DNA from: a virus
Virus record (IMG/VR): IMGVR_UViG_3300030098_001818
Location: 1 to 37,154 of that record
DNA: 37,154 nt
Strand: one strand, 5' to 3'
Both the position numbers and the translations under genes were made by a program. This document shows positions 31,029 through 36,167 of this stretch, in pieces. The stretch's first letter is position 1. Every line of letters begins with the position of its first letter. The notes under the pieces are model-generated. The model ran no database searches, was not told where the DNA came from, and saw only the letters and a list, made by a program, of their open reading frames with translations.

Positions 31029-31595
31029 TCATAATTCAGGAAGCCCATCTCCTGAGTAATCAACTTCTGGTACATGACCATTGTCTTGCACTATGCCAGG
31101 TTGTCTTTCGTCTTCCAAAAAGTATTTTATCTCTGGCCTTGAAGAGACAGGCTCCATGTGTTCTAAATATCCGTTAGCCATCATCTTAAGTGCAAAGTTA
31201 ACACCAGCACTTCCTTGAGCCTTTGCTCTCTCTAAATGCATAAAACTAAGAACAGCTGATTCGTGAGCATACACAGTATCTAGATGTGACTTCTTAATAT
31301 ATGTTTTCTTAGATCCAGGAAAGATAGGGTAGGAGTCCGTATCTCTGTATTGAGCAAGTTTTAATCTAAATGTCTGATCGTCTTCTATCTTGTCTAATAG
31401 TTTCTTTTTATTCCAACCAAACTCATCACACATCTCTTCTATACCTTGGTCACTAGATCCAAAGACGGGGAGTAGTACATAGACTTGTTTAAGCTGCCTA
31501 GTCCATTTCTTCCATTCAGGTATAGCCTTCAATACTCGTCTCTCTATTTCAGAGACTCCTGAACTACTTTTTGCAAGCATATTTTGTATAGCCAT
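31029..31595 (-). CDS. putative small terminase subunit
   Basis: The gene encodes 188 residues and is the first gene of the leftward operon, just before the large terminase. The N-terminal part has a helix-turn-helix-like segment (SSDQGIEEMCDEFGWNKKKL). The middle is helical (AHESAVLSFMHLERAKAQGS) and the C-terminus is acidic and flexible. The small terminase recognises the packaging site and is usually encoded here. The assignment is by position and by the HTH-like region, not by a family signature. Confidence 0.6.
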   Translation of the reverse strand: MAIQNMLAKSSSGVSEIERRVLKAIPEWKKWTRQLKQVYVLLPVFGSSDQGIEEMCDEFGWNKKKLLDKIEDDQTFRLKLAQYRDTDSYPIFPGSKKTYIKKSHLDTVYAHESAVLSFMHLERAKAQGSAGVNFALKMMANGYLEHMEPVSSRPEIKYFLEDERQPGIVQDNGHVPEVDYSGDGLPEL

Positions 31596-31673
31596 ATATC
31601 CTCCATAGGGCTAAAACATAATGGCCCACTTGACCATTTATTTATCATCAGTATACTATTTTTTACATCTAAT

Positions 31674-31769
31674 GTAACCGCACAGTAACGGAGTAGGTGA
31701 ACCAGGTCACCCAAAAAAGACCAAGACCTACATGGTTACTTTCACTGGTGGGGATAGCTCCGCTGCCAG
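31674..31769. other. structured block upstream of the terminase genes (packaging-site or leader candidate)
   Basis: GTAACC (31,674-31,679) pairs with GGTTAC (31,734-31,739). Inside, GTAGGT (31,693-31,698) pairs with ACCTAC (31,726-31,731). A separate 25-nt hairpin spans 31,745-31,769: seven pairs (two of them G-T), one bulged base, three more pairs and the loop TAGC. The block is more GC-rich than its surroundings and lies 80-170 bp before the small terminase gene, where pac or cos sites are commonly found. On the minus strand it would also be the 5' leader of the late mRNA. Confidence 0.45.
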
Positions 31770-31941
31770 GATTATGCAAGGGGTATAGGGACGGGAATAC
31801 CAATGCTTGTATTAATCAGAAAAGTTAGCGATTTTAGGTATATATATAAGGGGTGGCCTATATCTAAAAATAGTATTTCAACACTCTGACTACCTCATAT
31901 ACATACTATATATGTCAGTCGGTCTATCGGCGGCAGTTTGC

Positions 31942-32332
31942 AACCTAAGCAAAGCAGCATAAATATATATAATTTAAGTATAAATAATATGCATAACTTA
32001 GGTTTAAACAATCTTAAACCTACAATAAACAACAACACTGTAGTAACTAGATCACATATATAATTTCCCCTTAATTTTCCCTCTTCTCATAGAGTAGCCT
32101 TCTAAGGGTTGGAGATGGTAACAAGAAAATATCAAAAAAAATAAAAAAATCCTTCTTTATAAATAGCAGCAGGGGAGAGCTTTAAAAGTAATCCCCTATC
32201 AATCCCCTACTAATAAATTAAAAGCCCGTTCTATGCTCAAAAAATAGCCAATAAATAGTTAATAATTTTTACCATGTAAAGAAATAGTTAGCAGCCAAAA
32301 TATTAATAACTCCCCTACTCTTCTAAACCTAA
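31942..32332. repeat. AACCTA/TAGGTT half-sites with a perfect palindrome
   Basis: TAGGTTTAA (31,999-32,007) and TTAAACCTA (32,014-32,022) are a perfect 9-bp inverted repeat around ACAATC. The longer half-site CTTAGGTT recurs inverted as AACCTAAG at 31,942-31,949, and AACCTAA appears again at 32,326-32,332 just before the early promoter. The set looks like operator sites for a phage DNA-binding protein, for example the RHH protein. Confidence 0.45.
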
Positions 32333-32355
32333 AAATATAATTTTAAAAAATAAAT

Positions 32356-32385
32356 TTGACTTTTAATATTTCTATCAATTAATAT
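32356..32385 (+). promoter_or_regulatory. early promoter
   Basis: TTGACT (32,356-32,361), an 18-bp spacer and TAATAT (32,380-32,385). It lies about 47 nt before the first early gene. The -10 runs into TGGATT, part of the ATGGATT sequence also seen at the other early promoters. The region is AT-rich, so the -10 is less certain than the -35. Confidence 0.5.
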
Positions 32386-32431
32386 GGATTCTAAGAACAC
32401 ATAAACAAGCCATTAAAAAGAAGGTTAAAAA

Positions 32432-32662
32432 ATGAAAAAAGTTAAAATAAATAAATCTGATATCACTTACAAGAATTTAAAGAAGCGTTTCAATGCAGCT
32501 TCTCAAGATGAATTACTAATTAATCTGTGGGAACAGTTCAGAAGATTGCAAGCAATTACAGAAACTTGCGGCTTCTGTACAGACAATATTATTTATACTA
32601 AAAATATCGCATATGAAGATATTAAGAATGTATGTGAAAACAACAATTTTAATAATTCATAA
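32432..32662 (+). CDS. first early protein, unknown function
   Basis: The gene encodes 76 residues. The ATG follows AAGAAGGTTAAAAA, a weaker form of the leader used by the genes after it. The protein is charged, with a helix around NLWEQFRRLQAITETCGF and two cysteines five residues apart (CGFCTD), then a third further on (VCENN). First place behind the early promoter suggests a host-takeover factor. No family recognised. A type III hammerhead begins 9 nt after its stop. Confidence 0.65.
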   Translation: MKKVKINKSDITYKNLKKRFNAASQDELLINLWEQFRRLQAITETCGFCTDNIIYTKNIAYEDIKNVCENNNFNNS

Positions 32663-32670
32663 AATGGAGG

Positions 32671-32726
32671 TGCTAGGTTGGATAATGTGTATTATCCCTG
32701 ATGATTCGGAAACGATGAAACCAGCA
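32671..32726 (+). ncRNA. hammerhead ribozyme 1 (type III)
   Basis: Stem III is TGCT(A)GG (32,671-32,677) with CCAGCA (32,721-32,726), one bulged A, closed by U32678-A32720. The cleavage triplet GUU ends at 32,679, so cleavage falls between 32,679 and 32,680. Stem I is GGATAAT/ATTATCC (32,680-32,697) with loop GTGT. The core CTGATGA is 32,698-32,704. Stem II is three pairs capped by a GAAA tetraloop (32,705-32,716) with a U-U mismatch at the 10.1/11.1 position. The core GAAA is 32,717-32,720. All invariant core bases are present. Cleavage would leave nearly the whole ribozyme on the downstream mRNA's 5' end. Confidence 0.82.
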
Positions 32727-32757
32727 GCAAACAAACAATTTCATGGAGGTAAAAAAC

Positions 32758-33081
32758 ATGGAAAACAATAAAAAAGAAAACAACATTTTGCTTGATAGCA
32801 GCGGGGATTTATTCGGTTTAAAACCTGATGATGTTTTTAATGCTCATTCTGAAAACTTAAATGTAATGAGGTTTAGAATTGACAACCCAAGAAGAGTAGA
32901 ATTATCACAAGCAAGATATCATACAGATTTTGAAGTATTCATTTCTGATGACACTGAGCAACTAGAAAAACTTATTAAGTGGGCTCAGACTTTGCAAAAA
33001 GGGGCTAAGAAACACCTTAAGAAATTAAATAAAAAACTTGAGCAGCAAAAAAAACTTGAAGAGTTTGAAGCAAAATTATAG
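32758..33081 (+). CDS. early protein with C-terminal coiled coil, unknown function
   Basis: The gene encodes 107 residues. The start at 32,758 follows TGGAGGTAAAAAAC. An in-frame ATG at 32,743 lies in the Shine-Dalgarno itself and is unlikely. The N-terminal half contains LLDSSGDLFGLKPDDVFNAH, and a strand region follows (MRFRIDNPRRVELSQARYHT). The C-terminus is a basic-acidic coiled coil (LKKLNKKLEQQKKLEEFEAK). It is not recognised. It sits between ribozymes 1 and 2, whose second stem I begins at the last base of its stop codon. Confidence 0.65.
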   Translation: MENNKKENNILLDSSGDLFGLKPDDVFNAHSENLNVMRFRIDNPRRVELSQARYHTDFEVFISDDTEQLEKLIKWAQTLQKGAKKHLKKLNKKLEQQKKLEEFEAKL

Positions 33082-33139
33082 TGTTTCTGATGAGGTTTTA
33101 ATAACTGAAATAGCCCGATTTTTTCGGGCTATAAAACAC
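33081..33139 (+). ncRNA. hammerhead ribozyme 2 (type I)
   Basis: Stem I is GTGTTT (33,081-33,086) with AAACAC (33,134-33,139), six perfect pairs. The core CTGATGA is 33,087-33,093. Stem II is GGTT/AACT (33,094-33,106), closed by a G-U pair. The core GAAA is 33,107-33,110. Stem III is TAGCCCGA/TCGGGCTA (33,111-33,118 and 33,124-33,131) with a T loop, closed by A33110-U33132. The cleavage triplet is AUA, so cleavage falls between 33,133 and 33,134. It starts on the last base of the upstream stop codon. Cleavage would place ACAAACAATTT at the new 5' end of the next mRNA. Confidence 0.85.
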
Positions 33140-33170
33140 AAACAATTTATAAAAAATGGAGGTTAAAAAA

Positions 33171-33245
33171 ATGGATAATGAAATAATAAAAATCATTACT
33201 AGCCCGACTGAATCGGACTTAATTAACGAAATACTTTACAAATAA
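33171..33245 (+). CDS. 24-residue early microprotein
   Basis: ATG follows GGAGGTTAAAAAA, the strong leader, and opens MDNEIIKIITSPTESDLINE ending ILYK. It has a good ribosome-binding site and lies between ribozyme 2 and a promoter. Its last codons overlap the -35 box of the next promoter. It may be a true microprotein or a leader peptide. Nothing matches it that I know. Confidence 0.45.
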   Translation: MDNEIIKIITSPTESDLINEILYK

Positions 33246-33268
33246 TTAAATGGATTGGTATAATCCAT
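33235..33268 (+). promoter_or_regulatory. early promoter with palindromic -10
   Basis: TTTACA (33,235-33,240), an 18-bp spacer and TATAAT (33,259-33,264). The -10 lies inside the perfect palindrome ATGGATT-ggtat-AATCCAT (33,250-33,268), an obvious operator position. The leader motif follows directly. Confidence 0.5.
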
Positions 33269-33300
33269 AAATGCAAACAATTTCATGGAGGTTAAAAATC

Positions 33301-33975
33301 ATGAACACACAAGAAAAAATATACGAAATGCTTACAGAGTCAACAGGAACCCACTTTTTAGATAGTGGCGGCTCAAATAATAGACACTGGCAGCAAAACC
33401 AAAAAAAGACACTTGAAGATTTTCAAAATGAAAAACATTTTCAAGTTGAAAAAAACGAATACGGCGACAATCAAGTTGAATGGTTATTAAATATTTCGTT
33501 GTTTCATCATCTAAGCGATTCCCTAACTTATGATGAACAAGAAACCCACAATTTAAATAGTTTCTTAGAATCTGAAGGGCTTGCTAGTGATATGGCTGGA
33601 ATTGATGAATATGTTGCATCTGGATATTGTTCAGGCGGTCAAGAATTAAAAACGATCAATTCATACAATGAAGAGTGCGATTTATCGCAAACTATTCAAT
33701 TTCATTATGTAGGCGATATTTACGAATCGGACACAATATATCTACAAATTCACGGCGGTGCGGATGTACGGGGCGGTTACACGGATATCGTAGCGTTTAA
33801 AGTTGATTGGGATTCGCTGCTAAATTGGTACTATTCAGAAGAGGATATTTTGGAGTTTTTCGTACCATGTTTAATATGCAACGATGAGAATTGTATAGAC
33901 AAGAACGGCACACACATAACAAACAACATGGTTACGGGCTTCGGATTACCAAATTTACAAACAATTAAAAACTAA
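33301..33975 (+). CDS. conserved early phage protein of unknown function
   Basis: The gene encodes 224 residues from the ATG at 33,301, which follows TGGAGGTTAAAAATC. A longer in-frame start at 33,271 lies in the leader and is rejected. The N-terminal pattern ESTGTHFLDSGGSNNRHWQQ and the later LQIHGGADVRGGYTDIVAFK are hallmarks of a phage protein family seen in many early regions, with no known function. A CLICNDENC segment near the C-terminus is a possible metal site. It is the largest protein of this early block. Its last codons overlap the next gene's leader motif. Confidence 0.75.
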   Translation: MNTQEKIYEMLTESTGTHFLDSGGSNNRHWQQNQKKTLEDFQNEKHFQVEKNEYGDNQVEWLLNISLFHHLSDSLTYDEQETHNLNSFLESEGLASDMAGIDEYVASGYCSGGQELKTINSYNEECDLSQTIQFHYVGDIYESDTIYLQIHGGADVRGGYTDIVAFKVDWDSLLNWYYSEEDILEFFVPCLICNDENCIDKNGTHITNNMVTGFGLPNLQTIKN

Positions 33976-33993
33976 TTCATGGAGGTTAAAAAC

Positions 33994-34287
33994 ATGAAAG
34001 TAATAATTAAAAATCCAACAGGTGAAAAAATAAAAAAACTTGTTGATGACGGAGTCCAAGTACATTGGGCAAATGAGAGATACATAGTAAAAAAAGACAC
34101 AATAGGCAACTACAATGTAATTGATGAATATAATCATAATTGTATTGGCTTGACAGATAAGACAGGGAATTTATTAAATACCAATCAAAATTATTTTTAT
34201 AGTGTTTATGACTATTTAATTACAAGTCATGAAAATAAAATGATGAAAAAATACGGATGTAATTTAAATTCCATAACATCTAAATAA
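33994..34287 (+). CDS. small early protein, unknown function
   Basis: The gene encodes 97 residues from 33,994 after TGGAGGTTAAAAAC. The first 15 nt of the longer reading belong to the leader. The sequence alternates strands and turns (MKVIIKNPTGEKIKKLVDDG, VHWANERYIVKKDTIGNYNV) with an aromatic helix near the end (YFYSVYDYLITSHENKMMKK). No family recognised. Ribozyme 3 lies 28 nt downstream. Confidence 0.65.
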   Translation: MKVIIKNPTGEKIKKLVDDGVQVHWANERYIVKKDTIGNYNVIDEYNHNCIGLTDKTGNLLNTNQNYFYSVYDYLITSHENKMMKKYGCNLNSITSK

Positions 34288-34315
34288 ATGCAGCTTAAAT
34301 GTAACGGGCTTTATA

Positions 34316-34372
34316 GTGTAACTGATGAAGGCTAATGCTAGAAACTCCCTGATATTTCAGGGAGTCTTACAC
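34316..34372 (+). ncRNA. hammerhead ribozyme 3 (type I)
   Basis: Stem I is GTGTAA (34,316-34,321) with TTACAC (34,367-34,372), six perfect pairs. The core CTGATGA is 34,322-34,328. Stem II is weak: GGC/GCT with one G-U pair and an A-A mismatch at 10.1/11.1 (34,329-34,340). The core GAAA is 34,341-34,344. Stem III is CTCCCTGA/TCAGGGAG (34,345-34,364), eight pairs around TATT, closed by A34344-U34365. The cleavage triplet is the classical GUC, so cleavage falls between 34,366 and 34,367. Stems I and III differ in sequence from ribozyme 2 but keep pairing. The preceding TTATAGTGT is shared with ribozyme 2. Confidence 0.83.
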
Positions 34373-34392
34373 AAACAATAAATGGAGGTCTT

Positions 34393-34608
34393 ATGACTAA
34401 AAAAAGTCAAATAACAATACCTGATTTAATTGCTCTTACTTGCGATATATCAGATGAGATTCTGAGGTTATCTTTTAAGGGTGATATAGATGAGGAACAT
34501 GAAAACGGCAGCGTATCTTACACAGATGCGGCTCAAGATGTTTTCAATCAAATAAATGATCGCATAGAGGGAGTTATTCTTACTTATATGCAAAAATTGG
34601 AGGATTAA
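34393..34608 (+). CDS. small acidic early protein
   Basis: The gene encodes 71 residues. The ATG follows TGGAGGTCTT just behind ribozyme 3. The protein is acidic and helical (ITIPDLIALTCDISDEILRL, AAQDVFNQINDRIEGVILTY). Possibly a small inhibitor or adaptor; no family recognised. The following gene starts 3 nt after its stop, with GGAGG inside its last codons. Confidence 0.65.
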   Translation: MTKKSQITIPDLIALTCDISDEILRLSFKGDIDEEHENGSVSYTDAAQDVFNQINDRIEGVILTYMQKLED

Positions 34609-34610
34609 AA

Positions 34611-34778
34611 ATGACTAAAAAGATAAAAGATTGGAATGTAAGTTTTAAAATTACATTTGAAGATGAAACTAAATATACATTTGATGAGATTGATATTTCA
34701 TTAGATGATGAACCAAAATTATTAAAAATAATTGAAAACTATGTTGGTGATTTTGGGCTAACAAAGGAGCAAGAATAA
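34611..34778 (+). CDS. small acidic early protein, 55 residues
   Basis: The ATG follows GGAGGATTAAAA, embedded in the end of the previous gene. A strand-rich start (DWNVSFKITFEDETKYTFDE) is followed by a helix (EPKLLKIIENYVGDF). The pattern of two beta strands plus an acidic helix is common among small phage inhibitors, but this is only a shape. It ends 2 nt before the -35 of the next promoter. Confidence 0.6.
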   Translation: MTKKIKDWNVSFKITFEDETKYTFDEIDISLDDEPKLLKIIENYVGDFGLTKEQE

Positions 34779-34780
34779 TA

Positions 34781-34816
34781 TTGACACAATCCATAACATG
34801 GGTGTAGAATACCCAT
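34781..34816 (+). promoter_or_regulatory. early promoter with palindromic -10
   Basis: TTGACA (34,781-34,786), an 18-bp spacer and TAGAAT (34,805-34,810). The -10 is inside the palindrome ATGGGT-gtagaat-ACCCAT (34,798-34,816). A leader-like ACAAGCAATTT and GGAGG (34,836-34,840) follow, then a three-codon ORF, before the real gene starts at 34,897. Confidence 0.55.
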
Positions 34817-34896
34817 TACAAGCAATTTTGAACTAGGAGGTAATGGACCACTAACACAAGTAAATACAATCAATCAACTAACAAAAAAGGTTAACA

Positions 34897-35217
34897 ATGA
34901 AAAACATTATAGCAAACTTAGAACCATATACAGATGAAATTGAATACGATGATTTTCAATCTGATATTACGGATGAGTTTACAAAACACAAATTCAAAAA
35001 AGTTTATGTTGAGGGCAAAGACTTAACATGGAGAAACTTAACTGGTACTCAAAAATTTATTCTTGATGAACCAATGGACATCGTTTGGAAATTAGTACCA
35101 ACAAATGCAGACTTTACATACAGAATAGAAAAAATTACAAACAATCACTACAAAGTTGAATCATCTAATCACGATGGTAAAGAATACTTTGAAATAAAAA
35201 TAAGAAAGGTTAGTTAA
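34897..35217 (+). CDS. small early protein, unknown function
   Basis: The gene encodes 106 residues. The start is preceded by AAAAGGTTAAC. The unusually long 5' leader from the promoter at 34,781 contains a second, apparently unused GGAGG. The protein is charged and beta-rich (KFKKVYVEGKDLTWRNLTG, FTYRIEKITNNHYKVESSN). No family recognised. It abuts the next gene (TAA then ATG, adjacent). Confidence 0.6.
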   Translation: MKNIIANLEPYTDEIEYDDFQSDITDEFTKHKFKKVYVEGKDLTWRNLTGTQKFILDEPMDIVWKLVPTNADFTYRIEKITNNHYKVESSNHDGKEYFEIKIRKVS

Positions 35218-35436
35218 ATGCAAACATTGACACCAAAACAATACATACTGAATGTCTTGAATCAGGCTATGGAAAAGATTCAAGATTCATCAGCAAATGA
35301 CATCATGATTCCTCAACTCTTACAAGCTGTAAGATTCCTAGAAGAATGTGATCTCAAGTTAAGAATACCAGAGAAACCTGATACTCCTGACATAGATAGC
35401 ATACAAGAACGAAACTACGAGAACAGGAGGACATAA
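35218..35436 (+). CDS. small helical early protein
   Basis: The gene encodes 72 residues, starting directly after the previous stop. A helical N-terminal half (TPKQYILNVLNQAMEKIQDS, MIPQLLQAVRFLEECDLKLR) is followed by a Pro/Asp/Arg tail. Its stop shares one base with the next start (TAATG), so translation is coupled. Function unknown. Confidence 0.65.
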   Translation: MQTLTPKQYILNVLNQAMEKIQDSSANDIMIPQLLQAVRFLEECDLKLRIPEKPDTPDIDSIQERNYENRRT

Positions 35437-35723
35437 TGACAAAACAAGAATTAATAACATACTTTGGGGAAAGAATTGGCAAAGATGTTAAAAGTAAAAA
35501 CATTATAAAAAAAGGTAATTGGATATTTTATCAAGATCCCTCATGGATACATGACTTTCCTAATGATGTTGAGGTATACAATTTTCCTTGTGGTAGCGTT
35601 GCTGAATGTTTCACAGAAATAAAAAAAGATAAATCGCCATTTAATAAGAACTTGGATCAAAAAGAACTAGATGAAATACTAGAAGATCTTGATAACAACT
35701 GGCATGAATTTAAAAACAATTAA
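35436..35723 (+). CDS. small early protein (complete version; its tail recurs at the window start)
   Basis: The gene encodes 95 residues. The N-terminal helix (KQELITYFGERIGKDVK) is followed by strands (KGNWIFYQDPSWIHDFPNDV) and an acidic C-terminal helix (LDQKELDEILEDLDNNWHEF). Bases 35,658-35,713 are identical to 1-56. No family recognised. This gene marks where the two versions of the early segment begin to be shared. Confidence 0.65.
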   Translation: MTKQELITYFGERIGKDVKSKNIIKKGNWIFYQDPSWIHDFPNDVEVYNFPCGSVAECFTEIKKDKSPFNKNLDQKELDEILEDLDNNWHEFKNN

Positions 35724-35741
35724 AAAGAAAGAGGTTAAATA

Positions 35742-36167
35742 ATGAGTCTAAGTAGACAAGAAATAGATACTCTTGCTAACAGGTTGGAGACAATCAATAG
35801 CATGATGAAATCAATGAAAGAAGATAAAGCAAAAATAGAAAGAGAGATTGAGATTGAGTTTGAGGAACGATCTGAGAACACTTGGGCCAGTGAGTTAGTA
35901 GGTAACAACATGATTCTAAAAAGAGGATCAACTAAAGTTATTAAACCTGATGACTTACGAGCAGCAATAGGGGAGTGGGTAGAACCTGAAGAACTAGACA
36001 GATGTATTGTTCCTGAACATACAGAAATAAAAACTATACCTGAAAAGGTAAGTGTAGCTGAAGTTAATAAAATTCATAAACAAGGCGGGGAGTTGGCAAA
36101 TCAAATAGATAAAGCAACTAAAAAAATTACATCATCAATAAAAGTTTCAAAGAAGGAGGAACTATGA
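35742..36167 (+). CDS. coiled-coil early protein, Gp157-like in outline (allele B)
   Basis: The gene encodes 141 residues. An N-terminal coiled coil (NRLETINSMMKSMKEDKAKI) precedes the conserved core NTWASELVGNNMILKRG and DDLRAAIGEWVEPEEL. Unlike the version at 267-719, it ends cleanly with an ATGA overlap onto the RHH gene after a Lys/Thr-rich tail. It is the more regular of the two versions. Resemblance to Gp157-type proteins is suggestive only. Confidence 0.7.
   Translation: MSLSRQEIDTLANRLETINSMMKSMKEDKAKIEREIEIEFEERSENTWASELVGNNMILKRGSTKVIKPDDLRAAIGEWVEPEELDRCIVPEHTEIKTIPEKVSVAEVNKIHKQGGELANQIDKATKKITSSIKVSKKEEL

Larger units (their letters stand above)
31596..32431. other. divergent control region, no genes
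   Basis: This is the only divergent intergenic gap: late genes leave to the left and early genes to the right. It holds a highly structured GC-richer block (31,674-31,769) and an AT-rich centre with many TATATA runs (31,840-32,070). It also has AACCTA half-sites with one perfect palindrome (31,999-32,022), three CCCCTA repeats (near 32,192, 32,203 and 32,312), and an early promoter at 32,356. I found no ORF above about 30 codons with a ribosome-binding site. It probably carries late and early promoters, operator sites and perhaps the packaging site. Confidence 0.7.
32731..34840 (+). repeat. recurring early-gene leader: ACAAACAATT then TGGAGG
   Basis: Copies of ACAAACAAT(T) lie at 32,731, 33,138, 33,274 (as GCAAACAATTT from 33,273), 33,957, 34,371 and, with one change (ACAAGCAATTT), 34,818. 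Each is followed within 3-14 nt by a strong Shine-Dalgarno, usually ATGGAGGTTAAAAA. A further copy precedes the 5,510 gene (5,482). Three copies lie directly behind hammerheads, and two follow promoter palindromes. The motif at 33,957 lies in the 3' end of a coding region. Flanking coding sequence is not repeated, so the leader is conserved on its own. Confidence 0.8.

Noticed and set aside
31645-31651. CTGATGA on the minus strand upstream of the small terminase gene
   Set aside because: Attractive position in the late leader, but no downstream GAAA and no stem I or III pairing was found.
31745-31769. tRNA-like or known structured RNA
   Set aside because: The hairpin is strong, but no acceptor, D, anticodon and T arms can be assembled, and there is no TTC-A-TCC T-loop motif.
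32664-32771. 35-codon ORF through ribozyme 1
   Set aside because: Its ATG is the GGAGG leader itself, and it runs through the ribozyme and the next gene's start without its own ribosome site.
32825-32831. CTGATGA in the 32,758 gene
   Set aside because: Coding sequence. A later GAAAA exists, but stems I, II and III cannot be drawn.
33246-33290. Possible fourth hammerhead before the 33,301 gene
   Set aside because: The palindrome resembles a stem III with an AUA site, but the GAA is TAA and there is no CTGATGA. It is better explained as a promoter with a palindromic -10.
35947-35953. CTGATGA in the 35,742 gene
   Set aside because: Coding sequence, conserved for protein (PDDLRAA), with no hammerhead stems.
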